This document shows positions 8,434 through 16,618 of a DNA stretch of 64,000 nt, piece by piece. Every line of letters begins with the position of its first letter. The stretch's first letter is position 1. Both the position numbers and the translations under genes were made by a program. The notes under the pieces were generated by a model. The model worked only from the letters and a program-made list of their open reading frames with translations, did no database searches and was not told the DNA's origin. This DNA comes from Paludibacteraceae bacterium (GTDB lineage: Bacteria > Bacteroidota > Bacteroidia > Bacteroidales > Paludibacteraceae), in contig JAGCWA010000057.1 of the NCBI GenBank assembly GCA_017962085.1, positions 58,903-122,902 on the forward strand. The letters are read 5' to 3'.

Positions 8434-10281
8434 ATGAATGTAATAGAGTTGAAGGGTAAAAACCTTATGGAATTGAAGACCATAGCGAAGGAGCTAGGCA
8501 TTAAACGTGTTGATTCCTTCCGTAAGGAGGAACTTATTTCCAAGATCGTCGACGTAATGGCGGCGCAGCAGAATAAGGAGTCTTCCGATGGTGGCAGTTC
8601 TTCCTCCAGCCTTGAGAATTTCTTGGATAAGATGATATTGTATGCGGAAAAGGGGGGGGCGAAGGACAGTGAGGAGAATGATGAGGCAACCGCATCGACA
8701 GATGAGGAGCTCCCATCTGATCCTGTTATGGATATTCCTGTCCGTTCTGGTGATGTTAATGTACAGAATTTGAATAAACTGGAACCTCATGATCGGTTTG
8801 AGCAGGAACGTCAGGATAATGGAGCTCCGAAACGTCAGGACATGAAACAAGTCCACGTTCGTCCCCGCGGTGGGTTCGATGCTATCGCATCCGGTAATAA
8901 GGCGGCGGCTATCGCCCGTCTCATCCTTGATAAGAAGAAAGGCATCAAGACTCCTCCTATCGAGGAGGTGTTGTCTGCCACGGAGGCGGTTTCCCAGCAA
9001 AACCAAATGCAAAATAATGAGCCTAATAGGTTTGAGAAGGAGTCTCCTAAGCAACCTCAACCTAATGCGAAGGCTCCTTCCAACAATAATCCACAGGTTG
9101 TCAATGAACCTGTTCAGGAACCGCAACAACCTGCTCCACAGAAGGTTCGTTCCTACGACTTCGATAATATCGTGAAGGGACAGGGTGTGTTGGAGATCAT
9201 GCCTGACGGATTCGGTTTCATCCGTTCCTCCGATTATAATTATCTGAATTCCCCTGATGATATATACGTTTCCCAGTCGCAGATCAAGATGTATGGTCTG
9301 AAGACGGGTGATGTGATAGAGGGTACGATCCGTCCTCCGAAAGAGGGTGAGAAGTACTTCCCTCTGATGGGCATCGATAAGATCAACGCACGTTCTCCTG
9401 AGTTCGTGAGGGATTGTGTTCCTTTCGACCATCTGACGCCTCTCTTCCCTAACGAGAAGTTCAACTTGACGGGCGGAAAGAACTCATGCAATCTGTCTGT
9501 CCGTACAGTCGATTTGTTCTCTCCTATAGGCAAGGGACAGCGTGGTTTGATTGTGGCGCAGCCTAAGACTGGTAAGACGGTCTTGCTGAAGGATATCGCC
9601 AACGCCATCGCGGAGAATCATCCTGAGGTATATATGATCATCCTCCTGATCGACGAACGTCCTGAGGAGGTTACGGATATGGCACGTAGCGTGAATGCGG
9701 AGGTTATCTCCTCTACGTTCGACGAGCCGGCTGAGCGTCACGTGAAGATCGCCAGCATCGTGCTGGAGAAGGCGAAGAGAATGGTGGAGTGCGGTCATGA
9801 CGTGGTCATCCTGCTTGATTCCATCACACGTCTCGCCAGAGCCTACAATACGGTTTCTCCTGCGTCTGGTAAGGTCCTCTCGGGTGGTGTGGACGCAAAT
9901 GCGCTGCACAAGCCGAAACGCTTCTTCGGTGCCGCACGTAACATCGAGAACGGCGGTAGCTTGACCATCATCGCCACGGCTTTGACCGATACGGGTTCGA
10001 AGATGGATGACGTGATCTTTGAGGAGTTCAAGGGTACGGGTAACATGGAGTTACAACTCTCCAGACAGTTGGCCAACAAGCGTATTTACCCAGCCGTTGA
10101 CATCATGGCTTCCAGTACGCGTCGTGATGATCTGTTGCACAGCAAGGAGACGATTCAACGCATGTGGATCCTTCGCCGCTACTTGGCGGATATGAACCCT
10201 GTGGAAGCCATGGAGTTCTTTAAGGATAGATTGGAGAAGACCGCCACGAACGAGGAGTTCCTCGCTTCTATGAATGATTGA
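8434..10281 (+). CDS. rho: Transcription termination factor Rho with a long disordered insert
   Basis: A 615-residue hexameric RNA-dependent ATPase that ends transcription. Residues 1-45 form the Rho N-terminal helical domain ([20 protein letters not shown]). About residues 50-245 are low-complexity, rich in Gln, Asn, Pro and charged residues. The cold-shock-like RNA-binding domain follows ([20 protein letters not shown]). The Walker A motif QPKTGKT is at about residue 375, and [14 protein letters not shown] and the R-loop [17 protein letters not shown] complete the motor domain. The ATG at 8434 was preferred to a GTG at 8401. Enteric Rho is near 420 residues; the excess is the insert, a feature of Bacteroidetes Rho. 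It is monocistronic with its own terminator. Confidence 0.96.
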   Translation: MNVIELKGKNLMELKTIAKELGIKRVDSFRKEELISKIVDVMAAQQNKESSDGGSSSSSLENFLDKMILYAEKGGAKDSEENDEATASTDEELPSDPVMDIPVRSGDVNVQNLNKLEPHDRFEQERQDNGAPKRQDMKQVHVRPRGGFDAIASGNKAAAIARLILDKKKGIKTPPIEEVLSATEAVSQQNQMQNNEPNRFEKESPKQPQPNAKAPSNNNPQVVNEPVQEPQQPAPQKVRSYDFDNIVKGQGVLEIMPDGFGFIRSSDYNYLNSPDDIYVSQSQIKMYGLKTGDVIEGTIRPPKEGEKYFPLMGIDKINARSPEFVRDCVPFDHLTPLFPNEKFNLTGGKNSCNLSVRTVDLFSPIGKGQRGLIVAQPKTGKTVLLKDIANAIAENHPEVYMIILLIDERPEEVTDMARSVNAEVISSTFDEPAERHVKIASIVLEKAKRMVECGHDVVILLDSITRLARAYNTVSPASGKVLSGGVDANALHKPKRFFGAARNIENGGSLTIIATALTDTGSKMDDVIFEEFKGTGNMELQLSRQLANKRIYPAVDIMASSTRRDDLLHSKETIQRMWILRRYLADMNPVEAMEFFKDRLEKTATNEEFLASMND

Positions 10282-10290
10282 TTGACAGGG

Positions 10291-10319
10291 GGGGACGGAA
10301 ACGTCCCCTCTTTATTTTT
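10291..10319 (+). terminator. Intrinsic terminator after rho
   Basis: The perfect stem GGGGACG/CGTCCCC closes a GAAA tetraloop and is followed by a T-rich tract. It starts 10 bases after the rho stop. Confidence 0.92.
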
Positions 10320-10403
10320 GTATATGACATAAACCAGTTTTGATAGAGTTGTATTAGTGTTTTTGATTAAGTTTAGTTGTTTTATTATTTTTCCTTTTAG
10401 ATA

Positions 10404-12581
10404 ATGAAAAAGATAATCGCAACGTTAGGGTTGCTATTGTTAGGGTGGGGGACTCTTTGGAGTGTTACCCCGCATGAAGGTTGCCCTGACTTTACCGATC
10501 TTACGGCAAGTTATGTGGAGCCGTTTGCGTCAGGTGTGGGTAACCAATTGGTAGAGGGTCGTCATACTGTCATCACTGAACAGGGAACCGATCCGAGGAC
10601 AGGAAACAAGCTACGGCTGATTCCCGATGGGGTCCACAAGGTGGTGCGTTTGGGAGATGAGTTGGCGGGTAGTCAAAGTGAAAGCCTGACATATCATTTT
10701 AAGCCCACTTTGGATGCCTCTATGATAAATTTGAAATTCGCTGTGGTTTTCGAGAATCCTAATCACGGACTCAGGGAACAGCCTTATTTCTCCATATCTG
10801 TGACGGATAAAAATGGTCATCTGTTGCCGAACACATTCCAGTATGCGGTGTATGCGGATAATGGGTTGTCGGGTTTTAAGGAATACGTCGATGGAAACAC
10901 TACTGTCATGTGGCGGGATTGGACCGATGTGGTGGTGGATTTATGTTCCTATATCGGTGAAGAAGTATTGATCACATTCAAGACCCGTGATTGCTTGCAG
11001 AATGGACATTATGCCTATGCCTATCTCACGACCACATGTGCCTCTGGTGGATATATGAAGTTATTGTGTTTGGATAACAATAATGTGAATTTGTCAATGA
11101 TCGATGGTTTTGATTCTTACCATTGGAGTGATGGAACTGATTCCAAGGACTTCGAAGGAATTTTGGATCAACCTATTTGGTGCGATCTGACTTCTGTTAT
11201 TGGATTGATCACAAAGTTTTTTGTGGCGATTGCGGATGATGCGACATCGTCTATGGATGATGTCATTTATGATGAGGTGTGTGAAGGTGAAGAATATTCT
11301 TGGTTAGGCCATTCTATCGATACCAAGTTTAATGGGACCCGTAAATTTAATGGGGCTTTGGTGGAAAAGGATAGTTGTACCATTACATACAAGACATTGA
11401 TGTTGAAGACCATACCTACACGTACCGTGCTTAATGAAACCATCTGCGAAGGGGAAGATTATTTTAAGAACGGATTTAAATTCCGGAATCCGCCTGTGGG
11501 AGAATATATGGATTCCATTGAGGTGGAATCCGACACGGACTGCAAGCGTTGGAATATCTTGAAGTTGCGTGTCGTTTCGAAATCGATTTCACCTAGTATG
11601 AAGGGTGACGAAACGCCTTGTACGGATGCGTTAAGGACCTATGAAGTATCTAGCGGGTATAATTATAATTGGGTGTTGCCGGAGAATGCGGTCCTATTGG
11701 ATGGTGGTTTGACGGAAGACCGTATTGGGGTGAAGTTCACGGATGTCTCTAATGGGGTTATTTCTGCAATATGCTCCAATGGTTGTGTGTCGAAAACTGT
11801 ATCGATGCCTATTAGCCCCGTAAAAACATTTAGGACGTTCACCATTGATACGATTTGTCAAGGAACAACTTACCAAAAAAATGGATGGAACTTGGGTGTG
11901 CAGAAAAAACTTGGATACTCCACTTTCATCCGTCAGTTGGGCGATTCCTGCAACGCATCTGATGTTTTGCTGCTTTATGTGATGAAATCTCCATCTATAG
12001 GTGTTGTGACTTCTACTGATGTTGTGTGCCCTGGAGAAGAGGTACGATTAGCTGCGGTAGATAAGAATAAATATAAAAATGATTATTTGGCGATCGGAGA
12101 TGTGTGGTGTGAAGATGGAACCATTATGAAACTGAAGGATTTCTTAGTGAGCGGTAAGGTTGCGAAGGGAATTGTTTGTGACATTGCTCTCGAACCTATT
12201 GTCTTTGTGATCTCTATTGCAGATGAAAATAACGGAGATGCTGTTCCTTATGAAATTGGCACTATGGATAATAATAAAAATTTGTGGGCTTATTCCTGGT
12301 TATCTAATCTGTGCGGCAAGTGGCTCGTGTTAAATAAATATCTAGGACAGATTGGAGGCGCAGATCTGTTGGATGGGTTATACTGGCTAGGAAATAAACA
12401 TGATATGTCTTTAATTGGATTAGCTGATACTCATCGGGCTGCAATAGGTTATGATGGCGTTTCGACTAATCCTATTGAGACCAAATGCAAAATCAGGTAT
12501 ATGTATTTTGTTGAAGTGGATGAATCATCTCATATTGGGATAGATCGCACCTCCGAGCTTCATCGCACCTCTGAGTTTTAA
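10404..12581 (+). CDS. T9SS type B adhesin, N-terminal part fused to a C-type-lectin-like fragment (interrupted gene)
   Basis: This 725-residue product has a signal peptide (MKKIIATLGLLLLGWGTLWS). At about residues 50-235 is a beta-sandwich-like module also found near the N-terminus of the adhesin at 59140 (shared pattern of PYFSISV, then a Cys and GHYAYAY). Then come repeats of a short module starting TICEGE or TICQGT and ending with a conserved Cys. At about residue 540 an Ig-like domain begins (VVCPGEEVRLAAV) but stops halfway. The last 170 residues are AT-rich in codon use and start like DUF1566-type C-type-lectin-fold modules (IGDVWCEDGT). There is no C-terminal sorting domain, so on its own it would not be expected to leave by the T9SS. 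The missing half of the Ig domain and the sorting signal are in the next frame. Confidence 0.75.
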   Translation: MKKIIATLGLLLLGWGTLWSVTPHEGCPDFTDLTASYVEPFASGVGNQLVEGRHTVITEQGTDPRTGNKLRLIPDGVHKVVRLGDELAGSQSESLTYHFKPTLDASMINLKFAVVFENPNHGLREQPYFSISVTDKNGHLLPNTFQYAVYADNGLSGFKEYVDGNTTVMWRDWTDVVVDLCSYIGEEVLITFKTRDCLQNGHYAYAYLTTTCASGGYMKLLCLDNNNVNLSMIDGFDSYHWSDGTDSKDFEGILDQPIWCDLTSVIGLITKFFVAIADDATSSMDDVIYDEVCEGEEYSWLGHSIDTKFNGTRKFNGALVEKDSCTITYKTLMLKTIPTRTVLNETICEGEDYFKNGFKFRNPPVGEYMDSIEVESDTDCKRWNILKLRVVSKSISPSMKGDETPCTDALRTYEVSSGYNYNWVLPENAVLLDGGLTEDRIGVKFTDVSNGVISAICSNGCVSKTVSMPISPVKTFRTFTIDTICQGTTYQKNGWNLGVQKKLGYSTFIRQLGDSCNASDVLLLYVMKSPSIGVVTSTDVVCPGEEVRLAAVDKNKYKNDYLAIGDVWCEDGTIMKLKDFLVSGKVAKGIVCDIALEPIVFVISIADENNGDAVPYEIGTMDNNKNLWAYSWLSNLCGKWLVLNKYLGQIGGADLLDGLYWLGNKHDMSLIGLADTHRAAIGYDGVSTNPIETKCKIRYMYFVEVDESSHIGIDRTSELHRTSEF

Positions 12582-13211
12582 AAATCAAGTATTACTCTAT
12601 TCTATGTAGATACAATGAAATATATTTGCTCACTTATAATTTTGTTTTTATCATTCTCTTCGGTTCATGCATATCGGATTGGAGATGTCGTTATGACAAA
12701 GGAGGGTGATCTGGGAATCGTTTTTTATATTGACCAGGAGAAGGTTCTGTTATTATCTCCTTTTGAGAAACGAGCTAGTTTTTCTACGCAGAGTCGTATC
12801 GATGAATGTATTACTGGTAATGATTGTGATGAATCATTGCAAGTGCATTTGTTTAATGGACGTGAAAATACTAAGCGAATGAAAGAATTGGCGGAAAACT
12901 CATCCTATGTGTTTCCCGTTTTGGATAGTATTCCAACAGATAAAGGCTGGTTTATTCCTTCATTGGCTGAATTTTCTGAGATAATTGATTGCCTTTCCAG
13001 TGTGACGGGTATGATTACCGCTTTGAATGGAACCCCTTTGGAAGAATATACTTATTGGACATCGTCTCAATATGTGTCGGATGGAAGAGGAGGTATATAT
13101 GCCTATACGATTAATAGAGGAAATGATAGTTATTGGAAGTCAACACTTTTTGATATTGATTACGCTGTCCGCTATATCTATCAGATTGATTTAATGGATG
13201 AATTTACGGAT
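12063..13211 (+). other. Putative in-frame insertion of about 1.15 kb inside an adhesin gene
   Basis: Removing this segment joins VCPGEEVRLAAVD to AETNYMWNTGSTEPQIT and restores a complete Ig-like domain that aligns with the repeats of the adhesin at 59140, such as ICRGDSTNLIARGADTYVWN. Its length is a multiple of three, and a GAT codon lies at both edges. The segment is visibly more AT-rich than its flanks and encodes two partial or whole C-type-lectin-like (DUF1566-like) modules plus a signal peptide. No transposase or inverted repeat was seen. The edges are inferred from the protein alignment and may be off by several codons. Confidence 0.6.
12544..12579 (+). repeat. Two tandem 18-bp units at the end of the first adhesin frame
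   Basis: ATCGCACCTCCGAGCTTC is followed directly by ATCGCACCTCTGAGTTTT, encoding RTSELHRTSEF just before the TAA stop. The two copies differ at three positions. Confidence 0.8.
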
Positions 13212-14282
13212 GCTGAAACGAACTACATGTGGAATACAGGAAGTACGGAACCCCAAATAACGGTTTCGCCCGGTAATACAACTACTTATTCGGTTTCGGC
13301 GACAAGTAAGTTGAACGCTTGCGGGAGCACGGCTAGTACAACCATCCTTGTGGCTGGTCAATCTCAGGATATTTATGAAACTATTTGCGAAGGCGAGACC
13401 TATTCAGGCTATGGGTTTAATGCGAATACGGAGGGAACCTACACGAAAAGCATCGGGAAGGATAATTGCATGTCAGAGACTAGACTACATCTTACTGTTG
13501 CTCCAAAATACAAACAGGTATTCAATGACAATGCATGTTTAGGCCAGTATTACAACAGGCATGGTTTCTCAATGACGCCTTTCGTGAAGGGCGAGTTCCA
13601 TGATACGCTGACGTTCCTTAGTCAACTGGGTTGCGACAGTATAGTGATATTGAACTTGAATGTCAAACCGATCGCATACGATACAATCACAAGACGGATT
13701 TGCCAGAACGAGAGATATAAGGATTCCGATTTCGATATAGAGGCAAATCAGAAGCCTGGATTATCGTATTATACGGTTGAAAAGAGTCAGGAGAATGGCT
13801 GCAAGTCTTACCACACCTTAGCGCTTCAGGTTGATCCGATTTTCCAAGTCACGGTTGTGGAGGATATGAATGAGGAGGAAATCTCTTATAATCAGCGTGG
13901 CTTCAATTTGGAAAAGGTAACGCCTGGTAGTTCTTATCGTTTGGAACTGAGTGCGGACAATGGGTGTGACAGTATTGTCACGCTTTATTTCCGATCGACC
14001 TCATGGGAAGAGGGAAAGAGAGACACTGCTGCCATTAGGGACGGTAGAGTCATTCCTACCGCTTTCACTCCTCACTTTGAGGATGGTATGAATGACCACT
14101 TCATGCCAGGCTATGAGGTCTATATATATGACCGCTACGGCAATCTGATCTGCCATTCCGAGGATGGTTGGGACGGAACCTATCGTGGCAAGGTGGCTAC
14201 GGCTGGTGTCTATATCTATGTTGTGGTTATGAAGGATGGTGAGATGCGAAAAGGAACCATCGAAGTTGTAAAGTCTAAGTGA
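12615..14282 (+). CDS. T9SS type B surface protein: C-type-lectin-like domain plus the C-terminal half of the adhesin
   Basis: A 555-residue protein with its own signal peptide (MKYICSLIILFLSFSSVHA). Residues 20-195 look like a DUF1566-type C-type-lectin-like domain: IGDVVMTKEGDLGIVFYID at the start, GWFIPSLAEFSEI in the middle, YWTSSQ and YAVRYIYQI at the end. From residue 198 (AETNYMWNTGSTEP) it continues with the second half of an Ig-like domain, then three TICEGE/CDSI modules as in the previous frame. The C-terminus from about residue 479 (VIPTAFTPHFEDGMNDHF, then GNLICHSEDGWDGTYRG) is a gliding-motility-type CHU_C domain, the T9SS type B sorting signal. It lies in the same frame as the upstream ORF, separated by one TAA at 12579-12581. 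Its stop overlaps the next gene. Confidence 0.8.
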   Translation: MKYICSLIILFLSFSSVHAYRIGDVVMTKEGDLGIVFYIDQEKVLLLSPFEKRASFSTQSRIDECITGNDCDESLQVHLFNGRENTKRMKELAENSSYVFPVLDSIPTDKGWFIPSLAEFSEIIDCLSSVTGMITALNGTPLEEYTYWTSSQYVSDGRGGIYAYTINRGNDSYWKSTLFDIDYAVRYIYQIDLMDEFTDAETNYMWNTGSTEPQITVSPGNTTTYSVSATSKLNACGSTASTTILVAGQSQDIYETICEGETYSGYGFNANTEGTYTKSIGKDNCMSETRLHLTVAPKYKQVFNDNACLGQYYNRHGFSMTPFVKGEFHDTLTFLSQLGCDSIVILNLNVKPIAYDTITRRICQNERYKDSDFDIEANQKPGLSYYTVEKSQENGCKSYHTLALQVDPIFQVTVVEDMNEEEISYNQRGFNLEKVTPGSSYRLELSADNGCDSIVTLYFRSTSWEEGKRDTAAIRDGRVIPTAFTPHFEDGMNDHFMPGYEVYIYDRYGNLICHSEDGWDGTYRGKVATAGVYIYVVVMKDGEMRKGTIEVVKSK

Positions 14283-15568
14283 TGAGAAATATGAAAAAGA
14301 TAATATTCGCCTTTTGCTGCATGGCTACAATGTGTGGTTATGCGGCGGAGAGGGCTTTCCTGGATGGATACACTGTGGAGCCTTCCCGTATCAATAATGA
14401 CGAGGCTGAGTCGGGCCTCTCTTTGCTGAAGAATAAATTGGCGTTCTCCCGTGGGGGAAAGGTCTATGTGGCTACCCTCAGTGACAGTTTGGACATAAAA
14501 AGCATCATGGAACAAAGCGATTTGTCTGCTCTTGGAATAGAGGGACAGTTCGCTCAATACAACAATCAACTGGTATTCTCTTCAAAGGGTGTGCTCTATT
14601 GCGCCACACTGAAGAATAACGTGTGGGGAAATCCTGAGAAACTGATGATCGATGGATTCATGTCGACCCGTGAGCAGGAGGAGGGAACCACTTTCATTTC
14701 TCGACGTTGGACCTATAAGAAGAAACCTGCGGCCGGTATGTATAATCCTGCATTCGGTAATAAAGGCAAACGCATCTATTTCTCTTCCCAACTCGAAGGG
14801 GGAAGGGGTGGATCTGATATCTGGTACATAGAGCGCAAACCGGACAATAAGACATGGTTCGCTCCTAAAAACATGCCGGATGTCAACTCAGAAAGGAACG
14901 AGGATTTCCCGCAGTTGGTAGGCGACACGATGTTCTATTTCTCCTCCGACAGAGCGGACTCGCTCAAGGGAAGCAATATCTTCAAGAAACTGATGAAGGG
15001 GAAGAATGTACGTGCCACACAGATGGTTGCGGCCCAATTCAATAGTGATGCGAACGATAAGAATTTCGTTGTGGCTGAGAATGTTCCGTTCCTGATTTCC
15101 AATCGGGCAGGGGGCGACGATATCTATCGCCCGAACATCGTGCCTGCCCCAGAGCCAGTAGATACCACGCCAGTCGACACTACTGCACAACTGAAGGTGG
15201 TCCGCAAGGACTTCCGTACTTGCATCTTCTATTTCGAATATGACAAGACATCCATGATCGACTCATATGAGGCAGAGTTCAAATATATCTACGACTTCAT
15301 TAACGAGGACTCAACTTCTATCGTTAAGATAACCGGATATACGGATGAGCGTGGTACGGTAGACTACAACCTGACGCTCTCTAAAGAGCGTGCCAATGTA
15401 GTATTCGACAAATTGGTGAAGATGGGTGTCAACGCTAAACGTCTACGCTTCGATGGCAAAGGAAAGTCTAATCCTGTCGTGCCGAATGCCCAAACAGAGG
15501 CTGACCACCAAAAGAACCGTCGTGTGGAAATTGTAAAACTAGAGAATGATGAAAAAGATGATAAATAA
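14282..15568 (+). CDS. OmpA-family outer-membrane lipoprotein-like protein with PD40/beta-propeller repeats
   Basis: A protein of about 428 residues with a signal peptide (MKKIIFAFCCMATMCGYA). Residues about 150-285 carry PD40-type repeats, for example KRIYFSSQLEGGRGGSDIWY and GDTMFYFSSDRADS. The last 140 residues are an OmpA C-terminal peptidoglycan-binding domain with FYFEYDKTS, GYTDERGTVDYNLTLSKERA and NRRVEI. It resembles PorE-like and gliding-associated OmpA proteins that tie T9SS outer-membrane parts to the cell wall. The ATG at 14282 overlaps the adhesin stop by one base; an ATG at 14291 also fits. It overlaps the following PorP/SprF gene by 23 bases. The three genes are very likely one operon. 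Confidence 0.88.
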   Translation: MRNMKKIIFAFCCMATMCGYAAERAFLDGYTVEPSRINNDEAESGLSLLKNKLAFSRGGKVYVATLSDSLDIKSIMEQSDLSALGIEGQFAQYNNQLVFSSKGVLYCATLKNNVWGNPEKLMIDGFMSTREQEEGTTFISRRWTYKKKPAAGMYNPAFGNKGKRIYFSSQLEGGRGGSDIWYIERKPDNKTWFAPKNMPDVNSERNEDFPQLVGDTMFYFSSDRADSLKGSNIFKKLMKGKNVRATQMVAAQFNSDANDKNFVVAENVPFLISNRAGGDDIYRPNIVPAPEPVDTTPVDTTAQLKVVRKDFRTCIFYFEYDKTSMIDSYEAEFKYIYDFINEDSTSIVKITGYTDERGTVDYNLTLSKERANVVFDKLVKMGVNAKRLRFDGKGKSNPVVPNAQTEADHQKNRRVEIVKLENDEKDDK

Positions 15569-16469
15569 AAGATTTGTATTGACGCTTTGTCTCTCGTTGT
15601 TGGCGCTCTCTTCTTATGCCCAGCAAGACCTGATGTTGTCGCAGGAAATTTTTTCCCGTGTGAACAAAAATCCTGCCGCGACGGGTAATACTAATGATAT
15701 CGATATTTTCCTCCATGGACGTATCCAATGGGCGGGAGTCGATAATGGACCAAGGACTACAGTTCTAAATGTAACCAATTATTTGGAAAAACTCCATTCG
15801 GGTGTCGGTTTCACGATGTCTTACGACCATATGGGGATCGGACATAATTCCACGAACATGAAATTGGTATATTCCTATCAGATCGATTTCAGTGAGCAAT
15901 ATGTGCTTGCCATGGGTTTAGGCGCTGGCATCCATATCGGCGGTTTCGACTATACCGCTAACATAATGGACGATGCGAATGAGTATGGTTGTGACACCTA
16001 CCCATATGATAAGGAGGTACGTGTTTCCCCTGATTTCGATCTCGGTTTTGAATTAAACAATCCTATGTGGACTGTCGGAGTCTCCATGACACACCTGACC
16101 AATAAAGAGTCTACGACCTTCAAAAGCGGAAGACATTTTTATCTTTATGGGATCGGCAATTTCCTTTTAAACGAGCAATGGATTTTGGCTCCTGTCGTGA
16201 ACTATTTCCATCACAATAAGACCAATGTGTTCGAAATCGGTTCATTGGCTTATTTTAGACGCATGTATTGGGGTGGTTTGTCTTGGCGCCCTGATTTACA
16301 CGACAAAATGAACCCTTCCATGATGGTCTTTACCTTGGGCCTGGAGTGGAAGAAATTCAGGTTCGGTTATTCGTATGATCTGGGTCTAGGTTCCAACGAT
16401 TTGTTGCCTTCCAACACGCATGAGGTCATTTTGTCATATGGTATCGACAAGAAGAGAAAACAAAAATAG
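15546..16469 (+). CDS. PorP/SprF family type IX secretion outer-membrane protein
   Basis: A 307-residue beta-barrel-type protein with a signal peptide ending LLALSSYAQQ. The start of the mature part, QQDLMLSQEIFSRVNKNPA, matches the QD-x-QFSQ-x-NPA pattern of the PorP/SprF family, and GVGFTMSYDHMG and the alternating strand pattern after it agree. In Flavobacterium johnsoniae SprF is needed for secretion of the adhesin SprB, a type B cargo, so this protein is the likely partner of the adhesin encoded upstream. It starts inside the end of the OmpA-like gene and is followed by a terminator. Confidence 0.92.
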   Translation: MMKKMINKRFVLTLCLSLLALSSYAQQDLMLSQEIFSRVNKNPAATGNTNDIDIFLHGRIQWAGVDNGPRTTVLNVTNYLEKLHSGVGFTMSYDHMGIGHNSTNMKLVYSYQIDFSEQYVLAMGLGAGIHIGGFDYTANIMDDANEYGCDTYPYDKEVRVSPDFDLGFELNNPMWTVGVSMTHLTNKESTTFKSGRHFYLYGIGNFLLNEQWILAPVVNYFHHNKTNVFEIGSLAYFRRMYWGGLSWRPDLHDKMNPSMMVFTLGLEWKKFRFGYSYDLGLGSNDLLPSNTHEVILSYGIDKKRKQK

Positions 16470-16489
16470 GGCAGGATTCTATGTTAAGG

Positions 16490-16521
16490 GCGGATATTGA
16501 GAGATCGATATCCGCTTTTTT
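16490..16521 (+). terminator. Intrinsic terminator of the adhesin-OmpA-PorP operon
   Basis: The stem GCGGATAT/ATATCCGC with a 10-base loop is followed by six T. It lies 20 bases after the porP-like stop. Confidence 0.88.
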
Positions 16522-16618
16522 CGTTTATGAGGGGACCCTATCGAAATTGTTTGGTCCCCTTCGTTGAATGCCCGAAATAAAGTCTATAAGCTGTTTTTTA
16601 GCGTTCCCTTGGACTCCG

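Noticed and set aside
12063-13211. Insertion sequence as the cause of the split adhesin
   Set aside because: No transposase, terminal inverted repeat or convincing target duplication is present; the segment encodes only adhesin-type domains and a signal peptide.
10404-14282. Active diversity-generating retroelement
   Set aside because: The lectin-like module fits a target protein, but no reverse transcriptase or template repeat was found in the window, so it is kept only as a hypothesis.
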